A DNA stretch of 36,400 bases from Chlorobiaceae bacterium (GTDB taxonomy: Bacteria; Bacteroidota; Chlorobiia; Chlorobiales; Chlorobiaceae): positions 1 to 36,400 of the forward strand of contig JAAXXL010000023.1 in the NCBI GenBank assembly GCA_013334485.1, given 5' to 3'. The translations under genes were made by a program, and so were the position numbers. This document shows positions 1 to 6,222 of the stretch, in pieces; within the stretch, counting starts at the first letter, position 1; each line of letters begins with the position of its first letter. Below the pieces are notes generated by a model. That model was not told the origin of the DNA, searched no databases, and was given only the letters and a program-made list of their open reading frames with translations.

Positions 1-2
1 GA

Positions 3-128
3 AAAAATAATGAGTTATTTTTCAGACTCAAGGAATTAGTCAAAGTTGGCAGAAGTCAGGACAATATCGGTTTTCGAGTAGTTCGTTCCAATCATGCCTT
101 TTTCAATGCGCGTAAACGCCCATTATGA
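3..128 (+). pseudogene. C-terminal tail of an upstream FGE/C-type-lectin-like protein, or remnant of one
   Basis: A reading frame is open from the left edge of the window to a TGA at 126-128. Its last part reads DNIGFRVVRSNHAFFNARKR, closely resembling the NDLGFRVVRSS end of the variable protein at 1361-4345. GFRVVR is the usual last strand of the formylglycine-generating-enzyme (FGE)/C-type-lectin fold used by DGR target proteins. The preceding residues (about 3-59) do not look like that fold: no RGGSW or NPxNR pattern is present. The piece may therefore be a second target gene broken near its 3' end, or a fragment carried along with template sequence. The real upstream boundary lies outside the window. 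Confidence 0.4.
61..95 (+). repeat. 35-bp copy of the DGR variable-region 3' end
   Basis: Positions 61-95 align without gaps to 4296-4330, at the end of the variable protein gene, with 31 of 35 identical. The four differences are at 63 (A to G), 66 (A to C), 91 (A to G) and 94 (A to C); in each case the upstream copy has adenine. A 24-bp core (67-90 versus 4302-4325) is identical. Similarity stops at once on the 5' side. Adenine-limited difference is the hallmark of DGR template/variable pairs, so this is the 3' end of either a truncated template repeat or a second variable region. Confidence 0.65.
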
Positions 129-130
129 TG

Positions 131-158
131 CCGTTATTTCAAGGAATAACGGACAGTT
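131..158 (+). terminator. Hairpin with T-run after the truncated repeat
   Basis: CCGTTATT (131-138) and AATAACGG (145-152) form a perfect 8-bp stem with loop TCAAGG, followed by ACAGTTTTTT. It could be a Rho-independent terminator for whatever lies to the left. DGRs also often carry a stem-loop just downstream of the variable region that aids retrohoming, and this one starts 36 bp past the 35-bp repeat. The sequence does not decide between these roles. Confidence 0.5.
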
Positions 159-262
159 TTTTGGGCATGACATCCGGCTTTTTCTCCTGAGGCTTGTTTC
201 CGGTTACCTGCCGGGGCATGCACAAACAGAACAGATAAGGCAGGCTGCTTGAGTAAGTAATT

Positions 263-285
263 GAAAAAGCTGTCTGCTTTTTTTC
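263..285 (+). promoter_or_regulatory. Stem-loop just upstream of the reverse transcriptase start
   Basis: GAAAAAGC (263-270), loop TGTCT, then GCTTTTTTTC (276-285) form an A/T-rich hairpin ending 9 bp before the ATG at 295. It overlaps the place where a ribosome binding site would lie, and no clear Shine-Dalgarno sequence is visible. It could limit translation of the reverse transcriptase or attenuate transcription from the left. This role is inferred from position only. Confidence 0.35.
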
Positions 286-294
286 TTATACAGC

Positions 295-1332
295 ATGAAA
301 CGCAGCAAAAACCTCTTTGACGGCATTATTTCTTTTGAAAATATGCTATCAGCCGCCCACAAAGCGGCAAAAGGGAAGCGTGAAAACCTGTCGGTGCTAT
401 GTTTTTTTGCTCATTTTGAAGAAAATCTCTGGGAAATTATTGCTGAGCTCAAGAATAAAACATATCAGCCCGGTTCATATAAAACCTTCAGCATCTATAA
501 GCCAAAGCCCCGGCAGATCAGTGCGGCACCATTCAGGGACCGGGTTGTACATCATGCCTTGATCGCTTTTGTCGGGCCTATTCTTGAACGTACCTTTATT
601 TTTGATACCTATGCCAACAGAACAGCCAAGGGGACTCACAAGGCAATAGAGCGCTACCAGCACTTCCTGAAAAAATATCAGTACGTTCTGATGTTTGATA
701 TCAGAAAATATTTTCCGTCGATTGATCACAACATCCTCAAAACTTTATTGCGGAGAAAAATATCGTGTGCTGATACGCTGTGGCTGATTGACCTGATTAT
801 TGACAACAGTAACGCGCAAGCGGAGCATAGTCACTATTTCCCGGGAGATACTCTTTTTACTCCCTATGAAAGAAGGCGCGGGTTGCCTATCGGTAACCTC
901 ACCAGCCAGTGGTTTGCCAACTACTATCTGAGCTTCCTTGATCACTATATCAAAGAGCAACTGCGATGCAGAGGGTATGTTCGATACGTTGATGACGGGG
1001 TATTGTTTTCCAATGAAAAATTTCAGTTATGGGCATGGAAAGAGGCAATCGAAGAGTTTTTGCAACAATACCGGTTGATACTCAATCCTCAAAGAACGGA
1101 ACTCTATCCATCAACTGAGGGCAAGTGTTTTCTTGGCCAAAAAGTCTGGCGAACACATCGGATACTTCCGGCAGAGAACGTCAGGCGTGCTAAAAAAAGG
1201 ATTCGTTGCTCCTTGCTTGCAGATCCGGAAACCGTCAGGCAACCTCTTTCAGGCTGGGTTGGTCATGCCCGGCAGGCTGACACCCGCAATCTTTTGCACT
1301 CGCTTGGTTTATTGCCGGAAAGTAGGTGTTAA
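295..1332 (+). CDS. DGR-type reverse transcriptase
   Basis: RNA-directed DNA polymerase (345 aa) of a diversity-generating retroelement. In this family the enzyme copies a template repeat with errors at adenines, and the product replaces the variable region of a target gene. Diagnostic features are the N-terminal KNLFDGIISFENML block, the PFRDRVVHHAL motif, FDIRKYFPSIDH (first catalytic aspartate), IGNLTSQ in place of the retroviral/group II QGxxxSP motif (typical of DGR enzymes), YVRYVDD (catalytic YxDD) and the C-terminal SGWVGHARQADTRNLL thumb segment shared with the Bordetella phage BPP-1 enzyme. Length is normal and no other domain is fused. The target gene starts 28 bp downstream on the same strand, so the two are probably co-transcribed. 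No Avd accessory gene is visible between or after them. The ATG at 295 matches where homologues begin. Confidence 0.93.
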   Translation: MKRSKNLFDGIISFENMLSAAHKAAKGKRENLSVLCFFAHFEENLWEIIAELKNKTYQPGSYKTFSIYKPKPRQISAAPFRDRVVHHALIAFVGPILERTFIFDTYANRTAKGTHKAIERYQHFLKKYQYVLMFDIRKYFPSIDHNILKTLLRRKISCADTLWLIDLIIDNSNAQAEHSHYFPGDTLFTPYERRRGLPIGNLTSQWFANYYLSFLDHYIKEQLRCRGYVRYVDDGVLFSNEKFQLWAWKEAIEEFLQQYRLILNPQRTELYPSTEGKCFLGQKVWRTHRILPAENVRRAKKRIRCSLLADPETVRQPLSGWVGHARQADTRNLLHSLGLLPESRC

Positions 1333-1360
1333 AATCATTAACAAATCATCGAGCAGCGCT

Positions 1361-4345
1361 ATGCGATCTCAAAGCATCACCTTGAAGGCCCGGATTTTTT
1401 GGCTTGTTCTGCTTCTCATTGCAGCCATTCCCGATATCGTTATTGCGAAAGTTGAGGCTGCAAAGTCGCCGGAACCTTCGGTTAATGCGGTGTCAAGGGT
1501 AGTCAATAATGGAAAATCGAATACTCAGGATTCGTTAACGGTGAATAGTGCAGGACAAAAAGCACAAGGAGACAGGAATCCTCACTTCTTTTGGGGGAGT
1601 CTGTCCTTGAGAGAGATTGTGGAATTAATTGCTGTAGCCGTCACCTTATTTATAGCGGTGATCGGCTGGGTGCTCTATTTTCACACGCGAAAAAAGATTC
1701 CGGAGGACGCAGAACAAATAAGAAGAGCGCAGTTGAATGCAGAAAATCAAAATAAAAAGGCAAGCAAAGATGAAGAGAACAAGACAGATTACGACTGTTA
1801 TCAGGCAACATTGAAAGCGGAAATGGGATACATTCGTATGCTTGGTATCCCTGGAGTCAAGAATATTCAGGTCAATCTGAACAAGGATACTTTTGTTCCT
1901 TTGCGACTATGCGAACGGCAGGGTGGAGAAGACCTTTTCAGAAATCAGGATTTTTCTCGGACTGAAACCATCATGTATCCTGATCAAGTTATGAAACGGG
2001 CGTTTAAAAAGCATAGGATGCTGCTTGTTATCGGTGATCCCGGTGCGGGAAAAACAACGCTGCTCAAGTATTATATATTGTGCTGCCTTAGCAAAGATTA
2101 CTATAAAACTCTTGGCTTTTCCGGTACGGTCAACGTCTTTTATCTCCCGCTGCGAGAACTGATTTTACAGGAAAATGGCCATTATGATTCACTCCCGGCA
2201 AGTCTTTCTCTATGGAGTGCAAATCATCATCAGACTATCAAGGAGGCTGTTTTCAACGAGTGGCTGCAAAGTGGAACTTCTCTTGTGTTGCTGGATGGCC
2301 TTGATGAAGTCAGCAACACACAAGAGAGAATTGAAGTATGCAAATGGATTGATAACGCTTGGAGTGGCTTTAATAGATCATATTTTGTGGTAACATCACG
2401 CGCAACAGGGTACAGAAAAGATGAGGGTGTTGAGCTTGCAGCAGACAATGTGCGAGCTGATGTACAGGATTTTATTCCGGAACAGCAGGAACGATTTTTA
2501 GCCAACTGGTTCACTGCTGCGTTTTTGAAAGATCCCTGCGATGAGGGTGTCAGCGAGGTAGAGTTTCAGCGGTTGCAAAAAGAACGGGCTGCTCAACGAA
2601 CCGAAACAATTATCCACCACCTGAACGAAGAAAAGAACAAGGGGTTAAGACAGCTTGCGGCAGTACCCATGATCTTGCAAATAATGGCAATTTTGTGGAA
2701 AGATCAGGATTATATGCCTGAAAGTCGAGTGAAACTTTATGATGCGGCGCTTGACTACCTTCTGGAACTCAGGGATAAACGTAGAAAAATCAGGAATAAT
2801 CGTGGATATATTTCAGCAGCACTTTCTCGTACAGTGCTTGCTCCGGTATCATTCTGGATGCAGGAAGAGCTGAAAACGGATGAGGTAGACAGAGCTGAAA
2901 TGCATGTGGCAATGCAGAAATTGCTTGATAATCTTGATAATCCGCCATCTGCCGAAGAGTTTTGTGATTATCTGGTAAAACGTGCCGGTTTACTGATGGA
3001 GTATGGAACTACATCATATGTATTCAGGCATAAATCTTTCAGGGAATATCTTGCAAGTGTTGAACTTATAAAAAAAGTACTTCGAACGACAGGCTATCTC
3101 GATACTCTGATTTCCGGATTTGGAGAAGATTGGTGGGAAGAGCCGATTAAATTTTTCATTGCTCAATCCGATGCCGAGACATTTAATCTTTTCATGGAAA
3201 AGTTCTTTGACCTTCCGAAGAGTGAATTATTAACACCCAAGCAACTGTTTTTGCTGCTTATCCTGATTGAGGAAGCGCCACTTAAAAAAAATGACGCTCT
3301 AAGCAAAAAGCTGCTCGATCCTGCTACTACAGTCGAGCGTCAGCGGCTGATTCTCGATTGTCTGAAAGCTGTCGGGAAAAGTTCAGCACTTGAGGCAATT
3401 GAGCAATTTAAAAGTCTGGGGTTAGCAAAGAACAAGGATGTTGCAGACAAGGCTGAAGAGGTTATGTTTTTACTACTATCCGGTGTGGAGAATATCCCTG
3501 TTGAGCTTGATGCCTCACGAGTCCCGACTGCGCCTACGATTATCACTTTGAAAAATCGCCAAGTATCGTTCCGCAATCCAAATGAACATAACGCTGAGTA
3601 TATTCTGATTCAGGGTGGAAGCTATCGCTGTTCGGTGACAAAAAAGAGAGAGAAGGTTGCTGATACCTATGTTGCCAAATATCCGATAACCAACAGGCGT
3701 TACCGCTCATTTATTGCTTCTTTGAAATCAGCAGATCAGGCCAATACTGATAATATTTTTAGCATCAAACTTTCCGAGCTTGCCGGTACTATTCCGGGCT
3801 TCCGTACCTATCTTGATGAAGAACCGCTCTTATCAAAAAGGTTTCTTTCCTTTTACGATGAAGATCGAAAATTCGGTGGGGATGATCAACCGGTGGTTGG
3901 AGTGAGCTGGTATGCTGCCCGAGCCTACTGCCTCTGGCTTTCGCTGCTTGAAGGTAATCCAAAGCTTTACACACTGCCGACAGACAAGGAGTGGGAGTTT
4001 GCCGCAGCAGGTAAAGAGGGGCGTAAATATCCCTGGAGTAAAGAGAAGGGAGAGCCAACGTCAAAGCTGGCGAATTATGGGGAAAATGTTGGCGCAACTA
4101 CTCCCGTCGGGAGCTACCCTGAAGGAGCAACACCGGAAGGAGTGTATGATATGGCCGGTAATGTGTGGGAGTGGATGGATAATTTATATGACGAAAAGAA
4201 AGAGTACCGTTCTTTGCGCGGGGGTTCGTGGAGCAGTAAACCTGAAAATCTGCGCTGTTCGGTCCGGAGCTACTACTATCCCGTCAACTGGTTCAACGAT
4301 CTCGGTTTTCGAGTAGTTCGTTCCAGTCCTCTTTCCTCTTCCTGA
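1361..4345 (+). CDS. Membrane-anchored NACHT NTPase with DGR-diversified FGE/C-type-lectin domain
   Basis: Target (variable) protein of the DGR, about 994 aa from the ATG at 1361. Domains in order: a hydrophobic N-terminal segment at roughly residues 10-28 (signal anchor); a second membrane segment at about 80-105 (VELIAVAVTLFIAVIGWVLY); a NACHT NTPase with Walker A GDPGAGKTT near residue 225, Walker B LVLLDGLDEV near 308-317 and the following VVTSRATGYR sensor; a helical region; and, from about residue 745, an FGE-sulfatase/C-type-lectin domain (LIQGGSY, VGVSWYAARAYCLWL, LPTDKEWEFAAAG, YDMAGNVWEW, LRGGSW, GFRVVR). The last ~35 residues are the variable region. NACHT-type (STAND) NTPases with diversified ligand-binding domains are known in DGR-linked conflict systems. 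Here the binding surface may be extracytoplasmic or cytoplasmic; topology is not determined. An in-frame extension back to 1133 lies inside the reverse transcriptase gene and is unlikely to be used. Confidence 0.88.
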   Translation: MRSQSITLKARIFWLVLLLIAAIPDIVIAKVEAAKSPEPSVNAVSRVVNNGKSNTQDSLTVNSAGQKAQGDRNPHFFWGSLSLREIVELIAVAVTLFIAVIGWVLYFHTRKKIPEDAEQIRRAQLNAENQNKKASKDEENKTDYDCYQATLKAEMGYIRMLGIPGVKNIQVNLNKDTFVPLRLCERQGGEDLFRNQDFSRTETIMYPDQVMKRAFKKHRMLLVIGDPGAGKTTLLKYYILCCLSKDYYKTLGFSGTVNVFYLPLRELILQENGHYDSLPASLSLWSANHHQTIKEAVFNEWLQSGTSLVLLDGLDEVSNTQERIEVCKWIDNAWSGFNRSYFVVTSRATGYRKDEGVELAADNVRADVQDFIPEQQERFLANWFTAAFLKDPCDEGVSEVEFQRLQKERAAQRTETIIHHLNEEKNKGLRQLAAVPMILQIMAILWKDQDYMPESRVKLYDAALDYLLELRDKRRKIRNNRGYISAALSRTVLAPVSFWMQEELKTDEVDRAEMHVAMQKLLDNLDNPPSAEEFCDYLVKRAGLLMEYGTTSYVFRHKSFREYLASVELIKKVLRTTGYLDTLISGFGEDWWEEPIKFFIAQSDAETFNLFMEKFFDLPKSELLTPKQLFLLLILIEEAPLKKNDALSKKLLDPATTVERQRLILDCLKAVGKSSALEAIEQFKSLGLAKNKDVADKAEEVMFLLLSGVENIPVELDASRVPTAPTIITLKNRQVSFRNPNEHNAEYILIQGGSYRCSVTKKREKVADTYVAKYPITNRRYRSFIASLKSADQANTDNIFSIKLSELAGTIPGFRTYLDEEPLLSKRFLSFYDEDRKFGGDDQPVVGVSWYAARAYCLWLSLLEGNPKLYTLPTDKEWEFAAAGKEGRKYPWSKEKGEPTSKLANYGENVGATTPVGSYPEGATPEGVYDMAGNVWEWMDNLYDEKKEYRSLRGGSWSSKPENLRCSVRSYYYPVNWFNDLGFRVVRSSPLSSS
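4229..4330 (+). repeat. DGR variable region (VR)
   Basis: This covers the last codons of the target gene from SWSSKPENLRCS to GFRVVRSSP. The codons for residues expected to vary (AGC, AGT, GTC, AGC, TAC, TAC, TAT, GTC, TTC, GAT) all convert to AAC or AAT if their first two positions are restored to adenine. TGG likewise converts to AGG and CTC to ATC. That gives the usual N-rich template pattern (NPxNR, NNNIGFRVV). Residues in conserved strands have no such property. The 3' boundary is the segment shared with 61-95. Exact VR limits cannot be set without the template. Confidence 0.75.
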
Positions 4346-4399
4346 TTTTCTGATCATCTGTTCTCTGGAACTCTGAAAAGGAAGTTATTTTCACGGAAT

Positions 4400-4429
4400 G
4401 GTCGCCGAAGGCGGCCTGGATTTTGTTTT
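4400..4429 (+). terminator. GC-rich hairpin after the variable protein gene
   Basis: GGTCGCC (4400-4406) pairs with GGCGGCC (4410-4416), with one G-U pair and a GAA loop, followed by TGGATTTTGTTTT. It lies 54 bp after the stop codon. It may terminate the DGR transcript or act as the stem-loop that many DGRs keep downstream of the variable region. The rest of 4346-4589 is AT-rich and holds no gene that can be supported. Confidence 0.45.
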
Positions 4430-4589
4430 GCAGATGTCGGGAAGTTTTTTTACCTGGCAAACAATGTTCTTACTGCAAAAGAGAGTCGTTTGCGAACTTT
4501 TACTAAAAATAAAATTGTTTACTATACAAGAGTTAAGGTTCTTAAGCGAAAATTTTTGAGTTAACATTTTGCAGGAGGGCGCAATTATC

Positions 4590-4799
4590 ATGCAACTCCA
4601 TTTAAGTGATGAAAAAACCAAAGAACTTCTTTCGGAAGTTGTAGTAGATCTTTTAAAGACGAAAAAAAGCCTTTTCTATGACATTGTAATAGAGGCTTTG
4701 GAGGATGTTGGTCTGGCAAATGCTATTGCCGAAGGGAGAAAAAGTGAATTTGTCTCAGAGGATGAAATTTTTTCTATTCTTGATGGCAATGCAAGGTGA
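4590..4799 (+). CDS. Small antitoxin of a RelE/ParE-type toxin-antitoxin pair
   Basis: A 69-aa acidic, helical protein with no diagnostic catalytic motif. The ATG at 4590 is preceded by GGAGGG (4574-4579), a strong ribosome binding site; an in-frame TTG at 4569 lies upstream of that site. Its 3' end overlaps the toxin start by 4 bp (GTGA), the usual arrangement for translational coupling of antitoxin then toxin. Sequences such as LLSEVVVDLLKTKKSLFYDIVIEALEDVGLA resemble uncharacterised antitoxins that sit before RelE-like toxins. The role is inferred mainly from this context. Confidence 0.7.
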   Translation: MQLHLSDEKTKELLSEVVVDLLKTKKSLFYDIVIEALEDVGLANAIAEGRKSEFVSEDEIFSILDGNAR

Positions 4800-5062
4800 A
4801 AGTTGTTTTTGAACATGGATTTGCAAAGGAGCTTCAAAAGCTGCGGGATAACAGGTTGTTGGCAAAAATCAGGGAAATTATTCTTGAGTGCAAGGAAGCT
4901 GACAGCTTGACCGAAATCAGAAATCTGAAAAAGCTTCAAGGTTACGATACCTTTTATCGTATTCGTGTGGGGGATTACCGCATAGGGATTGAGTTTTCTG
5001 CGAATGAACTTGTTTTTACCCGCATTTTGCACAGGAAAGAGATTTATAAATATTTTCCGTGA
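4796..5062 (+). CDS. RelE/ParE superfamily toxin
   Basis: An 88-aa basic protein with the RelE fold pattern: N-terminal strand and helices (FAKELQKLRDNRLLAKI), then NLKKLQGYDTFYRIRVGDYRIGIE and a terminal VFTRILHRKEIYKYFP strand and tail. RelE family members cleave ribosome-bound mRNA, while ParE members inhibit gyrase; the sequence does not decide which applies. The conserved R-x-R-x-GDYR and ILHRKEIY segments are typical and intact. Translation starts at GTG 4796, overlapping the antitoxin stop. The gene ends next to the remnant of a second, convergent toxin gene. Confidence 0.8.
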   Translation: MKVVFEHGFAKELQKLRDNRLLAKIREIILECKEADSLTEIRNLKKLQGYDTFYRIRVGDYRIGIEFSANELVFTRILHRKEIYKYFP

Positions 5063-5186
5063 CTACTCCCATGGGACATAGATAAAAATCCTTTTCATCA
5101 CCACGGTCAATCCACGCCATAACCTTTGGTGAGGGGAGCGGTTTGAGCAGTTCAGATATCACACAGGTATCCAAAAGGTATTTCAC
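5063..5186 (-). pseudogene. Truncated PIN-domain toxin (VapC/FitB-like)
   Basis: From a GTG at 5186-5184, which overlaps the stop of the upstream antitoxin by 4 bp, the minus strand encodes VKYLLDTCVISELLKPLPSP followed by KVMAWIDRGDEKDFYL. This is the start of a PIN-domain ribonuclease with the first catalytic aspartate (LLDTCVISEL). Similarity is lost after about 40 residues, around 5065-5075. The frame then runs through the end of the convergent RelE-like gene to a stop at 5016-5018. About two thirds of a normal PIN protein of ~130 aa, including the remaining acidic residues, is missing. The toxin is therefore almost certainly inactive. Confidence 0.72.
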
Positions 5187-5443
5187 AGTAGCACCTCACT
5201 CCTGACAGTATCTTTTGAGCGCTGGAGGTCAATTCCAGCTTCCCTGAGAGGCGAATTATGAAAAAAGCCTGAAAGAGGTTCAGTTGGTTTGGCGGCATTC
5301 ACCGATCTGTTGTATTCGTCAAATGAGAGTACAACAGCAGCAGGTGTGCCGTGCAGGGTAATGGTTTGTGGCCCGTCATGAAGCGCGTTTCTGACAACTT
5401 CGCTCAAATGATTTTTGGCCTGTTGCAGTTGCCATGTTTTCAT
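5183..5443 (-). CDS. Phd/YefM-type antitoxin
   Basis: An 86-aa protein starting MKTWQLQQAKNHLSEVVRNA, the classic Phd/YefM N-terminus that binds DNA as a dimer. It is followed by PQTITLHGTPAAVVLSFDEY, a strand-loop-strand typical of the family, and a C-terminal toxin-wrapping tail. The ATG at 5443 has GGAGAG just upstream. It overlaps the PIN toxin remnant by 4 bp. A perfect 40-bp palindrome begins 22 bp upstream of the start and is the likely autoregulatory operator. With the toxin truncated, the antitoxin may persist as an orphan repressor or an anti-addiction factor. Confidence 0.85.
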   Translation of the reverse strand: MKTWQLQQAKNHLSEVVRNALHDGPQTITLHGTPAAVVLSFDEYNRSVNAAKPTEPLSGFFHNSPLREAGIDLQRSKDTVRSEVLL

Positions 5444-5465
5444 CTGTTTCTCTCCAATAATAACA

Positions 5466-5505
5466 TTGGCTATATTCTGGCTATCGATAGCCAGAATATA
5501 GCCAA
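5466..5505. promoter_or_regulatory. Perfect 40-bp palindrome, probable antitoxin operator
   Basis: Every base from 5466 to 5505 is the reverse complement of its partner around the centre 5485/5486 (ATCGAT). Each arm has two copies of a GGCTAT motif 11 bp apart, TTGGCTATATTCTGGCTATC in the left arm. It lies directly upstream of the Phd-type antitoxin. Phd/YefM proteins bind palindromes and, with toxin, cooperatively bind neighbouring sites, so four half-sites would suit two dimers. Confidence 0.7.
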
Positions 5506-5570
5506 CAACAGGCTCGTTTTCAAATTCGTTTCCAGGGACCTCTTCGTGAGAGTAAATGTTATTGCATTAT

Positions 5571-5618
5571 TTTACAAATCACCTCTTTTTGTTATTATAT
5601 GAGTGGTTGTTCATATAA
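5571..5618 (+). promoter_or_regulatory. Promoter and CadC/SmtB-type operator of the metal regulator
   Basis: TTTACA (5571-5576) and TATTAT (5593-5598), 16 bp apart, form a sigma-70-like promoter. Overlapping it is the inverted repeat TTATATGA (5595-5602), 8-nt spacer, TCATATAA (5611-5618). The right half, TGTTCATATA, matches the half-site seen in SmtB/CadC-family operators. The same ATGA-N8-TCAT spacing recurs at 6171-6186 before the permease. The operator is now separated from the regulator's ATG by an inserted repeat element. Confidence 0.65.
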
Positions 5619-5760
5619 GGGAGCCTCTATTTATTGTCGTGAGAAGCCCGAGGACAAGGCGGATGGAGCACAGAAACCGGAGTGTACACGTAGTACATGA
5701 GGATTTCGAGCACCACCCAACGCAGTAATCGGGTTTCGGAATAAATAAATAGAGGTGCCC
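5619..5760. mobile_element. 142-bp MITE-like element with inverted ends
   Basis: The left end GGGAGCCTCTATTTATT and right end AATAAATAGAGGTGCCC are inverted copies differing at two bases near the tip. ATAA directly flanks both sides (5615-5618 and 5761-5764), consistent with a 4-bp target duplication. No coding capacity is seen. A related element lies at 28860-29011 and a shrunken copy at about 20877. Removing the element and one ATAA puts the regulator's operator about 14 bp from its ATG, which is the usual geometry. This supports insertion into a pre-existing promoter region. The stretch 5444-5777 without a gene is otherwise explained by the palindrome and the promoter/operator. Confidence 0.7.
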
Positions 5761-5777
5761 ATAATAGAGTCAAAAAT

Positions 5778-6143
5778 ATGCAGGAACATCGAGCTGAAGG
5801 TTGTCAGGAGGAGTGTTTTCATCCGGATGTGGTGGAGCGTCTTCGCACAGAGATGCCGGGGGAGCCGCTGCAGGAGGAGCTTGCACAGCTTTTCAAGGTG
5901 CTTGGCGATCACACTCGGATCCGCATCCTCAATGCGCTTTGCCTCTCGGAGCTCTGCGTTTGTGATCTTACCGCGCTGCTTGGTATGAATCAGTCGGCAG
6001 TTTCGCATCAGTTGAGGGTGCTGAGGGATGCCAAGCTGGTGAAGTCGCGCAAGCTGGGCAAGAATGTGCTCTATACTCTTGACGACAGCCATGTTTCAAC
6101 GCTTATACAGACTGGTTCCGAACACATCAAGGAAGGGAAGTGA
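5778..6143 (+). CDS. ArsR/SmtB-family metal sensor repressor (CadC-like)
   Basis: A 121-aa winged-helix repressor that releases DNA on metal binding. The recognition helix region is LCVCDLTALLGMNQSAVSHQ, followed by LRDAKLVKSRKLGKNVLYTL. Both known sensor sites of the CadC/SmtB branch are complete: the alpha-3N thiolate set C9, C13, C60 and C62 (ELCVC), which binds Cd/Pb/Zn in CadC, and the alpha-5 set D103, H105, H116 and E119, which binds Zn in SmtB. The ATG at 5778 is the natural start because the N-terminal cysteines are included. It probably represses itself and the permease 80 bp downstream, since each has an ATGA-N8-TCAT operator. The inducing metal cannot be fixed from sequence. Confidence 0.9.
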   Translation: MQEHRAEGCQEECFHPDVVERLRTEMPGEPLQEELAQLFKVLGDHTRIRILNALCLSELCVCDLTALLGMNQSAVSHQLRVLRDAKLVKSRKLGKNVLYTLDDSHVSTLIQTGSEHIKEGK

Positions 6144-6168
6144 TCAGGCTCTTTTTTTTTTGCTTTAA

Positions 6169-6188
6169 ATATGAACATATAATCATGT
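6169..6188 (+). promoter_or_regulatory. Second metal-regulator operator, before the permease
   Basis: ATATGA (6169-6174), 8-nt spacer, TCATGT (6183-6188) repeats the ATGA-N8-TCAT layout of the operator at 5595-5618. A perfect -10 hexamer TATAAT (6178-6183) lies inside it, so bound repressor would cover the promoter. The -35 region is only a T-run. Confidence 0.55.
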
Positions 6189-6222
6189 GAGAATATGTTG
6201 TTGTTAAACAGGTTGTACCGTT

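Noticed and set aside
196-1290. Inverted similarity between about 207-225 and the reverse transcriptase end near 1260-1275
   Set aside because: Only about 13 bases with an indel match; too short to separate from chance.
1133-1360. In-frame upstream extension of the NACHT-DGR gene
   Set aside because: It overlaps the conserved C-terminus of the reverse transcriptase, is not hydrophobic or domain-like, and the ATG at 1361 begins a clear signal-anchor segment.
5631-6092. 153-aa minus-strand open frame
   Set aside because: It runs antisense through the metal sensor gene and into the MITE-like element; its sequence is the mirror of those features and has no domain of its own.
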